Shown piece after piece: positions 30,107 to 38,766 of a stretch of 64,000 bases of DNA. The position numbers were made by a program, and so were the translations under genes. Under the pieces are notes generated by a model. That model was given only the letters and a program-made list of their open reading frames with translations. It searched no databases and had not been told where the DNA came from. This stretch comes from CAWHYG01 sp963833505. GTDB taxonomy: Bacteria > Eisenbacteria > RBG-16-71-46 > CAIMUX01. Position 1 is the first letter of the stretch, and each line of letters begins with the position of its first letter. The stretch is from positions 124,001 through 188,000 of the forward strand of contig CAWHYG010000005.1 in assembly GCA_963833505.1 (NCBI GenBank), written 5' to 3'.

Positions 30107-31528
30107 GGCTCCTCTCGAATTTCCGTGCTGAAAGGGCTTGGGGCCGGAATGTGCTGGTGAGAGCAGGGTTGCAAAGAGAAAGCTCCTGGTTTTCCATGGT
30201 GCCTTCTTCGTCCAAGAAGGAGGGCACGGATGGGTGGCCAGGAGCAAAGAGACGTTCTCAGAAACGTCTGGGGTCTGCAAGGGTTTGCGGTGGTGGAAGT
30301 CGAGACCGAGGAGGCGGCCGTGGCCGGGCGGCCACCGATCAAACTTATCCGGATTCGAGATTTGCGTGAGGGGCACCAGTGTCCGGAGTGTGGGAAAAGC
30401 CATCGCGAGTTGGCGTTCCAGGAGGCGGAGGAGCGGCGCTGGCGGGAGCGGTCGATGGGCGACTTCGAGAGCTGGGTGGTCTACACGCCTTGGCGCGTGT
30501 TCTGTTGCGGTGGGACCCGGGTGGAGCGGATGCCCTGGGAGTCTCCCGGCCACCGGATGACCCGGCACTTCTTCGAGTTGATCGTCGGTCTTTGCCGTCG
30601 CCTGGCGATCTCGGAGGTCGCGCGCATGGCGAGGCTTTCCTGGGACACGGTGGCGCGGTTGGACAAGGAGTCGATCGAGCTGGCGCTGGGAGGGCCCGCT
30701 CCCTCTCTGGACGGCTTGCGCTGGATCGGAGTGGACGAGGTCTCCCGGACCGGCGGACATGTCTACTTCACGGTGGTGACGGACCTGGAAACGGGCAAGG
30801 TGGTGTGGATCGGTGAAGGAAAGAAGGAGGAGACGCTGCTGGCCTTCTTCCGGGAGCTCGGGCCGAAAGGCCGGCGGAAGATCATCGGGGTGGTGAGTGA
30901 TCTGAGCCAGGCCTATCGCAACGCGATTGATCGCGCCGTTCCCCACGCCATTCACTTGCTCGACCGGTTCCACATCATCAAGTGGGTGAACGAGGCGGTG
31001 GACGAGATCCGGCGCGAGACTTTCGGGGCCGCACCGAAGGATGATCTCGGACGAACCCTCAAGGTGAAGAAGTGGATGCTGCTCATGGCGCGGGAGGCCC
31101 TTGATCTCTCGTCCAAACGTCTCCTCGGGCGATTGCTCACGCGCAACCGCCAGCTGGAGCGGGCTTACCTCTTGAAGGAGAATCTCCGCGGGATCTTCCA
31201 CTACCCGTGGGTCCGTCTGGGAGCGCTCCGCAATGCACTTCTCACCTGGTGCCACATGGCCATCTACAGCCGGCTGCGGCCGCTGGTAAAGATCGGCTAC
31301 CGTATCCGCGACAACCTGGACAAGTTGATGGGTGGGTTCGAGCACGGAATCAAGATGGGGCTGGTCGAGTCGATCAACGGCATTATCGGCCAGATACGCC
31401 GCCGCGCTCATGGGTTCCGGGATCCCGAGTACTTCAAACTGAAGATCTACCAACGGTGCTCTCTCGATCATGACCCCTGGGCGCAAATCATCCTATGAGC
31501 TTGATTCCACGGGAAATCGAGAGGCGCC
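30107..31528. mobile_element. ISL3-family insertion sequence (copy A) with perfect 8-bp target duplication
   Basis: The ends are imperfect inverted repeats beginning GGCTCCTCTCGA on the left and GGCGCCTCTCGA (inverted) on the right; 18 of the outer 21 bases match. The target duplication CCAAAAGT is at 30099-30106 and 31529-31536. Eight bases is the ISL3 norm. Excision of the element plus one duplication copy rejoins the Hint domain in frame (AQK-YYEINGR). Confidence 0.93.
30230..31498 (+). CDS. ISL3-family transposase (copy A)
   Basis: A full-length 422-residue transposase. Its ATG is preceded by AGGAGG at six bases. A zinc-finger-like motif CPECGKSH lies near residue 50, then an HTH-like region (AISEVARMARLSWDTVARLD), the first catalytic Asp in WIGVDEVSRTGGH, the second in GVVSDLSQAYRNAI, and the Glu region VESINGIIGQIRRRAHGFRD. 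The frame is intact and the ends and target duplication are perfect, so the element is probably still mobile. It lies in the same direction as the Hint gene it interrupts. Confidence 0.93.
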   Translation: MGGQEQRDVLRNVWGLQGFAVVEVETEEAAVAGRPPIKLIRIRDLREGHQCPECGKSHRELAFQEAEERRWRERSMGDFESWVVYTPWRVFCCGGTRVERMPWESPGHRMTRHFFELIVGLCRRLAISEVARMARLSWDTVARLDKESIELALGGPAPSLDGLRWIGVDEVSRTGGHVYFTVVTDLETGKVVWIGEGKKEETLLAFFRELGPKGRRKIIGVVSDLSQAYRNAIDRAVPHAIHLLDRFHIIKWVNEAVDEIRRETFGAAPKDDLGRTLKVKKWMLLMAREALDLSSKRLLGRLLTRNRQLERAYLLKENLRGIFHYPWVRLGALRNALLTWCHMAIYSRLRPLVKIGYRIRDNLDKLMGGFEHGIKMGLVESINGIIGQIRRRAHGFRDPEYFKLKIYQRCSLDHDPWAQIIL

Positions 31529-31943
31529 CCAAAAGTACTACGAGATCAACGGCAGGATTCGATGCACTGCGACGCATCCGGTCCTGAGCCGGGGTAAGTG
31601 GGTGGCTGTGGGTTGCCTCAAGGTGGGTGACGTGCTCACTGGTGCCGACGGCCGGGCGGTCACGGTTTTCGCGGTGACGCGGGTCGACATGCCGGCCCCG
31701 GTGTTCAACTTCCACGTTTCGACGGGAACCTACGTCGCCGGGGGCGTGATTGTCCATAATAAGGAGAACTGCCAGCAGTATATACAGTATTGCATACCCT
31801 GCGGGCAGTAGCTTAGCTAACTGTTGGGGAGAGGACATTTCGACCACGCACCGCCGAACGACGGGATGTCTCTCCCCGTTGTGTCAAGGCGGAACGCGAA
31901 GCCCGGAGGCGAGCGACCGCGGCGCGCGAAAAGGAGGTAGCCA

Positions 31944-33623
31944 ATGAGACACTTGCGGAGCGGCAGCAGACTCCGATTTCCGTTTTGGGCCGTTGGGTGG
32001 AGCGCGCCGGATCCTCATTCGCATCCGGCGCGGCGGCCTCTCATCGGGTTCATGGTCTTGGCACTTCCTATTGTCCTTATGACTGTCTCCTGTCATAGCG
32101 ACACCGCCACGAAACCAGGCCCGCCGGACACGACTCCACCGGCGGCCGTTTCCGACCTCGGGGCCCATAGCGGCAACAACGGCGTGGTCTTGACCTGGAC
32201 CGCACCCGGGAACGACGGGATGCAGGGACGGGCGACGAAGTACGATCTCCGCTACTACAAACATCGGCTGACGATCCAGGCGTGGGACTCCGCCACCGTC
32301 GTGACTTCGGTGCCAGCACCCAAACCCGCAGGACAGCAGGAGAGCTTCACGGTTTCGGGGCTATCGGCCGGGACTTGGTGGTTCCGCCTCCGCACGGCGG
32401 ATGCGGTCCCGAACTGGTCGGCTCTCTCCAACATGGTCAGCGCCGCGGTTGGAGACACGATTCCGCCCGGACAGGTCACGGATCTGAGCGCGGTCTCTTC
32501 GACTGCCACGACCGTGACTCTGAGCTGGACGTCCCCGGGCAACGACGGCACCACGGGAACAGCGTCCCAGTATGACTTGCGGTACGCCACAACATCGATC
32601 ACCGAGCAGACGTGGGCCGCGGCCATCCGGGTGGCGGATCTGCCTGCGCCGCAACCGGCCGGAAGCAAGCAGTCCTTCACCGTCACCGGCCTTTCGCTTG
32701 GGTTCTACTACTTTGCTCTTAAGACGGCGGATGGCGCGGGGAACTGGTCCGTCCTGTCCAACGCGGCCGCCGATTCTACGGAGAGCCCGACTCCGGTGCG
32801 TTTGACGACCAGCACGCAACCCATCGGCGCAACAGATCCCGATTGGTCTCCGGACGGGCTGAACATCGCGTTCGCCGCGGATTTCGACATCCAATACCAG
32901 TCACAGATCTACCTGGTACCTGCAAGCGGGGGAACTCCCGTCAAGCTGACCAACTCGACCTTGTTGCCAGCCGTGCCGCGGTGGTCGCCTGATGGAACCG
33001 AAATCGCGTATCTAACCGACGAGAGCCAGTTCCCGTACGACACCTGGAGCGTCGTGTACATGACGCCTATTCCCGGGGCGAACCCGACGACGGTAGTCGC
33101 CATCAACAACAACGAGAGTCTCTCCGGACTCGTCTGGGCTGCTGACGGAGGCCGCATCGCGTATTCGGTGATTACCGATGTCCACATGGACTCGGAGATC
33201 CGGGTCTGTCCTCTCTCCGGGGGCGCCGCGCAGACGGTGATTACCGGGTCGCAGAATGTAGTCTCGGATTGGCCGGGCACCCTGGGGCGCATCGCCCTCT
33301 ATTCCACTCGGGGCGGAAGCTCGTTCCAGATCTGGACCGTCAAGGACGATGGGAGCGAAACGACCCAACTGGTCCAGGACTCCTGGAACGACGAAGACCC
33401 GCGTTGGTCTCCAGACGGCAAGCAGATTGCGTTCGCTTCGGACCGGTCGGGACACTCCCACATCTGGATCATGACGTCGGACGGGAAGAACCCGACCCAA
33501 GTTACCTTTGACCCCGGAGAGGACTACTTTCCCACGTGGTCTCCCGACGGGACCAAGGTGGCGTACCAGCACGACGACGTCTGGACATCCCCCAGGGACA
33601 TATGGGTGATCCGGGTGAAGTAG
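31944..33623 (+). CDS. Lipoprotein with two FN3 domains and a TolB-like propeller
   Basis: The start has AAGGAGGT six bases upstream. Residues 33-50 form a hydrophobic stretch ending VLMTVSC-HSD, a lipobox, so the protein should be lipid-anchored. Two FN3-like domains follow (about residues 60-165 and 170-280, each with TLSWTSPGNDG-type and FxLRTADxxxNWSxLSN segments). Then comes a six-bladed propeller of PD40/TolB-type repeats with the pattern DPDWSPDGLNIAFAAD, PRWSPDGTEIAYLTD, DPRWSPDGKQIAFASDRSG and FPTWSPDGTKVAY. These usually bind proteins or glycans at the outer membrane. It starts 132 bases after the Hint gene in the same direction and could once have been co-transcribed with it. No enzymatic motif is seen. 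Confidence 0.85.
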   Translation: MRHLRSGSRLRFPFWAVGWSAPDPHSHPARRPLIGFMVLALPIVLMTVSCHSDTATKPGPPDTTPPAAVSDLGAHSGNNGVVLTWTAPGNDGMQGRATKYDLRYYKHRLTIQAWDSATVVTSVPAPKPAGQQESFTVSGLSAGTWWFRLRTADAVPNWSALSNMVSAAVGDTIPPGQVTDLSAVSSTATTVTLSWTSPGNDGTTGTASQYDLRYATTSITEQTWAAAIRVADLPAPQPAGSKQSFTVTGLSLGFYYFALKTADGAGNWSVLSNAAADSTESPTPVRLTTSTQPIGATDPDWSPDGLNIAFAADFDIQYQSQIYLVPASGGTPVKLTNSTLLPAVPRWSPDGTEIAYLTDESQFPYDTWSVVYMTPIPGANPTTVVAINNNESLSGLVWAADGGRIAYSVITDVHMDSEIRVCPLSGGAAQTVITGSQNVVSDWPGTLGRIALYSTRGGSSFQIWTVKDDGSETTQLVQDSWNDEDPRWSPDGKQIAFASDRSGHSHIWIMTSDGKNPTQVTFDPGEDYFPTWSPDGTKVAYQHDDVWTSPRDIWVIRVK

Positions 33624-33877
33624 CGCCGTGCGTCGCGGGGCCTCTCCTTGACACCACGCGGCACCCGGCGGCGACGGAAGTCTGCTCAAGCTGCGTGCTC
33701 CTGACCGCCTTCCGATCTGGAAGGCCGTTGCCTCACCTACTTCCACAGACCGGTCCCCGGTGTCAGTCCCGCCGCGCCATTGCAATCCGTTGGGCGGGTG
33801 GGTGAGCTGGGAGCACGCCTTCATCATGGGCGGCTGGTCCCCGACCTCCTCTGTACTGGACCAACGTCTGAATCTTG

Positions 33878-35243
33878 GGCTCTTCCGGAAACCGTGTGGC
33901 TGAATTCATTGGGTAAACATGGTGGTGCGTGGGTGTAGATCGAGCCCCCCGCAGTGGAAGTAGATGGCCATGCAGAAGCGTTCGGGGTTGCGGAAGCCTC
34001 GCGCCATGCTCTTGACTCGCTGGATGCTGGCGTTGAGTCCCTCGGCGGCGGCGTTGGTGATGGGATGTTCGAAGTAGGTGACGATGTTGTTGTAGTGGCT
34101 CTTGATCATGCGGGCGACCTGCTTGATCGGTTGGAGCCGGCTGCGAATGGCCCAGCTATACCAGGCGCGGAAGTGGCGATCGGCGGCACCCTGGTACTGG
34201 TAATCCCAGAAGCGCATGAACTCCTCCTTGAGGCTCCAGGCTCGGGCCGTCTTCAAGTCGCTCCGTCGAGCCAGGTGGAGGAACTGACGCCACTCACCGA
34301 GGGAGAAGGTGTCGGGGTTGCGGAGCCAGTCGTACTTCGTTCCTTTGAGCCAATCCTTGCCCTCGAGCTGAAGAGCCCGGTTCTCGCGGCGCCGAATCTT
34401 GTCGACCGCGTCCCCCAGGTGCTTGGCCACATGGAACTTGTCGAAGACGATCTTCGCTTGGCCCCGGGGAAGACTCTCGGTCACCGAACCGATGTAAGGC
34501 TCCCACATATCCATGGCCACGCCCTGGACGGCCTGCAGTTGTTCCGGCGTCTGGCTGGTCCAGAAGTCATCCAGGCTTTCCCTGCGTCGGTCCTGGCTCA
34601 CAAAAAGAACACGAGGCTTCTCCAGGTCGCTGACGACGGTCACGTACTGGTGGCCGCGCCGGAAGGAGGTCTCGTCAATTCCGAGATACGGCACGGGCTC
34701 GGCCTGGCGACGAAGGAGTCCGCGGCGGACCGATCGCTCCTGGATCCCCGCCGCTTCGTCCCAGCTCAGCCGCAGCTGTTTTCGCACGGCAGAGAGCGAG
34801 GCCTGCTTCATCCAGTCAATGGCCAGGGCTTCGAAGAGGGCGGTGAAGCGCGAACTGTCCTCAGCCCAGGGAACCTGGATCTGCTTGACCCCGTGGGTCG
34901 GGCAGTTCAGCCGCGGAACCCGGGCATGGAGGAGGGTCTTGTACTGAAAGGTGTCAAGGTGGCGCCAGATCCGCTCCCGATGATCATGGATGGGCGCTCG
35001 CTCCAGGCACTCCGGGCAGACCCACAGCTCCTTCGCGGGAAGCGCAACCCAGACGTGAACCTCTCCCTCGGCCAGCTTCAGCTCCACCTTCTCGACACCC
35101 CAAGGATCCATCAAGCCGAGCAGCTTGGCATACAGCGTCTTGTCGTCCATGACCGGTCCTCCATCGGGCCCCCGCAGCCCGACGGAACCGTACCACCGGC
35201 CGGATCACTCAACAAATCCGGCCACCCGAAAGCCGGAAGCGCC
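33878..35243. mobile_element. ISL3-family insertion sequence (copy B)
   Basis: Inverted ends begin GGCTCTTCCGG at 33878 and GGCGCTTCCGG (inverted) at 35243, with about 24 of the outer 34 bases matching. The flanking octamers (GAATCTTG and GCAGATAT) do not match, so no target duplication is left. The element is clearly different in sequence from copy A. Confidence 0.85.
33906..35150 (-). CDS. ISL3-family transposase (copy B)
   Basis: A 414-residue transposase with the ISL3 zinc-binding region (CPECLERAPIHDHRERIWRH, then RLNCPTHGVKQ). The central core has first Asp YLGIDETSFRRGHQY, second Asp GVAMDMWEPYIG followed by KIVFDKFHVAKHL, and the C-terminal Glu region NAAAEGLNASIQRVKSMARG. The frame is intact. 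It differs strongly from copy A in length of the N-terminal part and in sequence, so the two represent separate arrivals rather than a local duplication. Confidence 0.93.
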   Translation of the reverse strand: MDDKTLYAKLLGLMDPWGVEKVELKLAEGEVHVWVALPAKELWVCPECLERAPIHDHRERIWRHLDTFQYKTLLHARVPRLNCPTHGVKQIQVPWAEDSSRFTALFEALAIDWMKQASLSAVRKQLRLSWDEAAGIQERSVRRGLLRRQAEPVPYLGIDETSFRRGHQYVTVVSDLEKPRVLFVSQDRRRESLDDFWTSQTPEQLQAVQGVAMDMWEPYIGSVTESLPRGQAKIVFDKFHVAKHLGDAVDKIRRRENRALQLEGKDWLKGTKYDWLRNPDTFSLGEWRQFLHLARRSDLKTARAWSLKEEFMRFWDYQYQGAADRHFRAWYSWAIRSRLQPIKQVARMIKSHYNNIVTYFEHPITNAAAEGLNASIQRVKSMARGFRNPERFCMAIYFHCGGLDLHPRTTMFTQ

Positions 35244-35662
35244 GCAGATATAGAGCCTACGTGGTGAAAACAGTCGGGTTCGAACTCACCGACTATTACA
35301 ATGTGCGGACGCTCTATGCATGCAGCGGAATGAAGCTGAGTTTCTGGTATCCGCGAGATCGCATCTCGATGGAGGGGAGCTTTTTGCTTACGCCGCTGCC
35401 GAGGCAGGCTCCCATCGACACGAGCAACAGCCAGGTTCGGGCGAACCTGACCTCCACATTGCTTCCGCACCAAGGGATTCTCCTATTCTGGAGACAAAAG
35501 CGATAGGGCGCAGCCTGGCTCGATCTCGACGGCATCCGTGGCGAGCTCAAAGCACGCAAGAACCGCGGCGAATCGGCCGTGCTGCTCCGCCATCTGGGCC
35601 GCGGGGCCGGCACGGGACGCAGCCAGCTCAGGCCTAACGCGACACGGTCCGGCGTGCCGAGG
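35244..35662. other. Region without a supported gene
   Basis: About 420 bases. A short frame (35261-35506) reads FELTDYYNVRTLYACSGMK but matches no family I recognise. An imperfect palindrome AGTCGG...CCGACT with a TTCGAA core sits near 35268-35290, next to the ISL3 end. Confidence 0.45.
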
Positions 35663-36850
35663 TCACTGAAGCGAGCCGATGACGTCCCTCGCCGTGATCA
35701 TCAGAAACGGGCGCCGGCTCGACCCCGGGCGCGGCGGTCGCAGGACCTCGGGCACAAGCACGGCATGAATAATCTGCGCCGCTGATGCCCACTGCTCCTG
35801 CGGCAAACCCTTGGCCAACAGGATCCGGCCGATTCGGTCCAGTTCCCCTTCGTTCACAGGGCGCCCGGTCCATTTGATCTCCCCGAGCAGAAATGCACGG
35901 CCGTCCAGCGTCGCCGCCACGACATGCCAATCCGGGCCGGTCCCTTCCACGAGACGGAACCATGTCCGCGTGAACCGATCAGCAATCCGATAGGGCGAGG
36001 GCTTGCCTCCGCGCCCAGGTTCTCCAGAGGTCTGCTCACCGCGAGCTACCGATACCGAGCCTTCACCTGCCCCCAGGACGTCACCTGCGTCGGCACCGGC
36101 GTCGCTACACGGATCCGGCGCGCAGCTCGTGCCCGGTCCCTGCCAGCTTAGGGGCAGCCGGCAACCGGCCTGCGTGGTCACTTCGCACTGGCCCGTCGCC
36201 TCGTCACAACAAGCTCCCGTCGGCTGAGGACAGGGGTTCGGAGTGCATGTCGTGTTCGGACCCTGCCAGACATCCGGGCCTTGGCGGTTGGCCTGCGTCG
36301 TCACCATGCAGACGCCGGTAGTCGGGCTACAGCACGCGCCCGTCGGCTGCGCACAAGGACTCGGACTGCACGTCGTGTTCGGGCCCTGCCAGACATCCGG
36401 ACCGTGGCAATCGGCCTGCGTGGTCACCGTGCAGACGCCGGTCGGCGGGTTGCAACACGCGCCGGTTGGCTGCAAGCACGGATTCGGGCTGCACGTGGTG
36501 CTCGGACCCTGCCAGACATTCGGACCCTGGTAGCCGGCCTGCGTGGTCACGGTGCAGGCGCCGGTCGTCGGGTTGCAGCAGGCCCCCGTCGGCTGCGGGC
36601 ACGGACTCGGACTGCAGGAGGTGCCCGGCCCTTGCCATTGTCCGGGAGACGGACACGCGGCCGTGGTGGTCACGGAACACGACCCGTCCGGCGCGCAGCA
36701 AGCTCCGGTGAGGGGCTGCAGGAGCTGCAGAGTTACAATCGCCTGGCCGCCGTTGTCGTCAACATAGCCCGACGTATCAACGACGAAGCCCCCTAGCGTC
36801 CCGGCGGATGTCTGGAAGGATGGCGACTGGACCCCGCTGAGCAGAACCAC
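35663..36850 (-). pseudogene. Chimeric frame: Cys-rich GACC repeats joined to the C-terminus of a DUF234-type ATPase
   Basis: The first part has about 45 residues of a secreted-protein type (SYQVVLLSGVQSPSF...). Five repeats of about 39 residues follow, with the pattern PTGACC...GxCxVTTQAxCxxPxxWQGPxTxCxPxPC. After DAGADAGD the character changes. GKPSPYRIADRFTRTWFRLV is the start of the C-terminal domain of DUF234 ATPases, and DWHVVAATLDGRAFLLGEIKW is its nuclease-like core. A piece of perhaps 70 residues that normally lies between these two is missing. The frame is open upstream to 36952, where a TGA shared with the next gene occurs, and another frame carries NAIYGGGFILVDLP, suggesting an older frameshift. 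No natural protein with this order is known to me; I read it as a recombination joint. Confidence 0.65.
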
Positions 36851-36952
36851 CTGGTACGACCGCTGCGGGGGCGAGCTCGCGTCGCGTACGACGATCCCGA
36901 AGGCAGATCCACCAAGATGAACCCACCGCCGTAGATCGCGTTCTGCTGCCCG

Positions 36953-37672
36953 TCAACGGCCCGGCCGCATCGCGCGCCGCAGCTCCCGGCGTTGGGCGCC
37001 ACTCCCGAGCCTCAGCGCCAGGCTCAGGTACTCCTCGCGGAACGGCTGGCGGAATTCACCCACGACCTCGACCGCCCGCCGCGCATATTCATCAGCTTCG
37101 GCGCTGCAGGAGAGGCATTCGAGGTAAGCCCGCAGCACGGTGGCCCAGTCGATCCCGAGGTCCTCAAGTCCGCCCTCGTCCCCGAAGAAGATGATGGTCG
37201 CGTCGCCCCGCTTGAAGGCAGTCAGGACGTCAAAGACGAGTTCGAAGGCCTGACGGATCTCGGGCGCACCGGCGCGTGAGGCTTGCCGAGCGCACCCGCC
37301 AAGGAGCCGGTTGGCGTCGGCGATGAAGGCGAGCGTGCCGGCCGACTTCTCGGTGCAATTCCGCGAGTTCACCTCGAACTCCACGTAGTACTCGCCCCCC
37401 GTGGCCGCATCATGGAATGCCCGGACCTGGTCAGGCAGGCTCTTCTTCGGTGACGCGTCGGGCCGGAGCTGGTCCAGGTGCAGGTACGGCGGGGCAAGGC
37501 GTGCGAGGCGGTCTGCCGGCAGCAGGTCGATGGCGTCATCGAGCATGTAGAAGATGTACTCGGGCCCGAGCTTGCGTGCTGCCGCCCGGAGCTTCTCCCG
37601 GTCGATCGGTTCGCCCGCTTGCCGGCGGCCGCCGGATCCCTCGGGCCGGTCAGGATCGGTGCTTGGGGTCAT
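36953..37672 (-). CDS. Conserved hypothetical protein
   Basis: Starting at ATG 37672 (MTPSTDPDRPEGSGG) it has 239 residues; the open frame to 37786 adds low-complexity sequence. It is soluble and mostly helical. Recognisable conserved segments are YYVEFEVNSRNCTEKSAGT at about residues 95-115, APEIRQAFELVFDVL, DATIIFFGDEGGLEDLGIDW and YARRAVEVVGEF. I recall these from an unnamed family of proteobacterial and other hypothetical proteins, in which no function is established. No Shine-Dalgarno is visible. Its stop codon is followed in the same frame by the chimeric ORF, so its 3' flank is a rearranged junction. Confidence 0.6.
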   Translation of the reverse strand: MTPSTDPDRPEGSGGRRQAGEPIDREKLRAAARKLGPEYIFYMLDDAIDLLPADRLARLAPPYLHLDQLRPDASPKKSLPDQVRAFHDAATGGEYYVEFEVNSRNCTEKSAGTLAFIADANRLLGGCARQASRAGAPEIRQAFELVFDVLTAFKRGDATIIFFGDEGGLEDLGIDWATVLRAYLECLSCSAEADEYARRAVEVVGEFRQPFREEYLSLALRLGSGAQRRELRRAMRPGR

Positions 37673-37931
37673 GAGCGGAGGATGCCAAGGAAGGTGAGGG
37701 GTGGCAAAAGTCAAATGCGGCCTTGAGTTCAAGTTGCCAGAGATCCCGATGTTGCCTTGAGCTGGCAACTCATGCCATTTCGGCAACCTCGCTCGCCCTG
37801 CGAAACCGCGAGCGCATCACTCGGTTCCTGCAAGAGGTCATTGCCGCGTGACGAGTGGTAACGGCATGCGGCCACCGCTCCCGCGGCAGCTCCTTGGCCA
37901 GAGGGCCCCCTGGTTAGCGGCGAAGCCCAGC

Positions 37932-38073
37932 CCATCGTGGACGGGGCAGCGGATCATCGAGGCGTTCCCGTTGGATACGGCGCCGAGGTACCTGGTCCGT
38001 GATCGCGATGGGAACTACGGCGGCGATTTTGCCCGGCGCGTCGACGGCATGGGCATCGAGCAGGCGGCGGAAT
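37932..38073 (+). pseudogene. Fragment of an rve-type transposase
   Basis: About 45 codons read SWTGQRIIEAFPLDTAPRYL, then VRDRDGNYGGDF and RRVDGMGIE. This is the segment around the second catalytic Asp of integrase-core transposases (normally 'RDRDGIYG'). Sequence on either side does not continue the protein. It marks a lost IS next to the TumE/TumA genes. Confidence 0.6.
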
Positions 38074-38114
38074 TCGAGGTCGGCCAGCACTGCGACTTCG
38101 ACATCAGCGATAGA

Positions 38115-38471
38115 TCAAGCCGCTAACACGATCTCCGAGAATTTGGCCCTAGGCGCAGCCGCCTTTCGCGGTCCTGTCTGGCGAAGTGTGATCAAACCGA
38201 ATTCGGCCAGCAGCCGGACATCCTGATGGACGTTCTTGATGTCCCTCTTGACCAGACGAGCCAACTCCTGGATCGACTCCGGCTTGTGGCTTCGGATCGC
38301 GCTCAGCAGCTCCAGCCGGGCTCCGGTGATGACCCGCCCGAGAGTCTCGAAGTCCGGAAAGCTGATGATGACCATCCCCGCATGCCTGGCAGACGGCCTC
38401 CGGATCGTGGAGAACACACGGTCCATCGCTTGCTTCTGAGGCTCGACCACGAGGAGAGCCCTACTCTTCAT
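38115..38471 (-). CDS. TumA-like HTH antitoxin (HVO_A0114-type regulator)
   Basis: A 118-residue protein. Residues 45-100 form a winged helix (ITGARLELLSAIRSHKPESI, ELARLVKRDIKNVHQDVRLL, AEFGLITLRQTG), the pattern of the HVO_A0114/MarR-like regulators paired with DUF6516 toxins. Its ATG overlaps the end of the toxin gene by 11 bases. It should neutralise the toxin and repress the pair by binding its promoter. Gene order toxin then antitoxin matches the TumE/TumA arrangement. Confidence 0.75.
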   Translation of the reverse strand: MKSRALLVVEPQKQAMDRVFSTIRRPSARHAGMVIISFPDFETLGRVITGARLELLSAIRSHKPESIQELARLVKRDIKNVHQDVRLLAEFGLITLRQTGPRKAAAPRAKFSEIVLAA

Positions 38472-38766
38472 ATGCGAACCCCTCTCTGCGGATCATCGCG
38501 ATGATGTCTTCTCGAAGCGCATCCAAGCCTCTGAAGACGTACCCGACCTCGATCTCGCGAACGTGGAGGTGTGGCCCTTTGGGCGAGTGATTGTCGAAAC
38601 CGAACAAGGTCACCCCGCCTTCCGACAACCATGCCCTATATCTCACTCCGTCCGGATAATCCGGAGATCGAGGCACACGCCAGACGATTACCTCGAAAAT
38701 CGCCAAGCGATCTTCCGAGGTGTGTCTGACCGCCATCTTCTGATGTAGTATCCTGCTCGTCTTCAC
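38461..38766 (-). CDS. TumE-like (DUF6516) toxin
   Basis: A 101-residue protein from GTG 38766. Family features are the strand FEVIVWRVPRSPDYPDGVRY near residue 24, GVTLFGFDNHSPKGPHLHV (the conserved 'YDN...KGDHxH' region) and a C-terminal helix EDIIAMIRREGF. TumE proteins are type II toxins with a predicted nuclease fold. The gene is complete and overlaps the antitoxin gene by 11 bases. A later ATG at 38736 is possible but would remove the first strand. The pair lies between transposase debris and a two-gene operon of unknown function. Confidence 0.75.
   Translation of the reverse strand: MKTSRILHQKMAVRHTSEDRLAIFEVIVWRVPRSPDYPDGVRYRAWLSEGGVTLFGFDNHSPKGPHLHVREIEVGYVFRGLDALREDIIAMIRREGFAYEE

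Larger units (their letters stand above)
28138..31811 (+). pseudogene. Secreted Cys-rich Hint (hedgehog/intein)-domain protein, interrupted by two insertion sequences
   Basis: The gene survives in three pieces: 28138-28217, 29664-30106 and 31537-31811. Joined, they make exactly 798 bases: 265 codons plus TAG. The ATG at 28138 has GGGAGG six bases upstream. The product starts with a long basic n-region (MLPICRGLRRVACFWGR) and a hydrophobic core (VTVLAVLTLALPGRVCA). About 60 Cys-rich residues follow, then a Hint domain: CMLAGTPITMADGSTKPVEA with the N-terminal Cys, THPVLSRGKWVAVG with the block-B His, and GVIVHNKENC with the terminal His-Asn. Hint domains carry out self-cleavage or protein splicing; here the residue after Asn is Lys, not Cys/Ser/Thr, so cleavage rather than splicing is expected. 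The pieces cannot be translated as one protein now. Confidence 0.88.

Noticed and set aside
35268..35290. GGTTCGAACTC, similar to a tRNA T-arm
   Set aside because: The flanking bases do not form an acceptor stem, D arm or anticodon arm; the stem of the supposed T arm is imperfect.
37800..37853. Possible gene end reading RNRERITRFLQEVIAA then stop
   Set aside because: It resembles the tail of some helical proteins, but only about 25 codons can be read and nothing upstream supports it.
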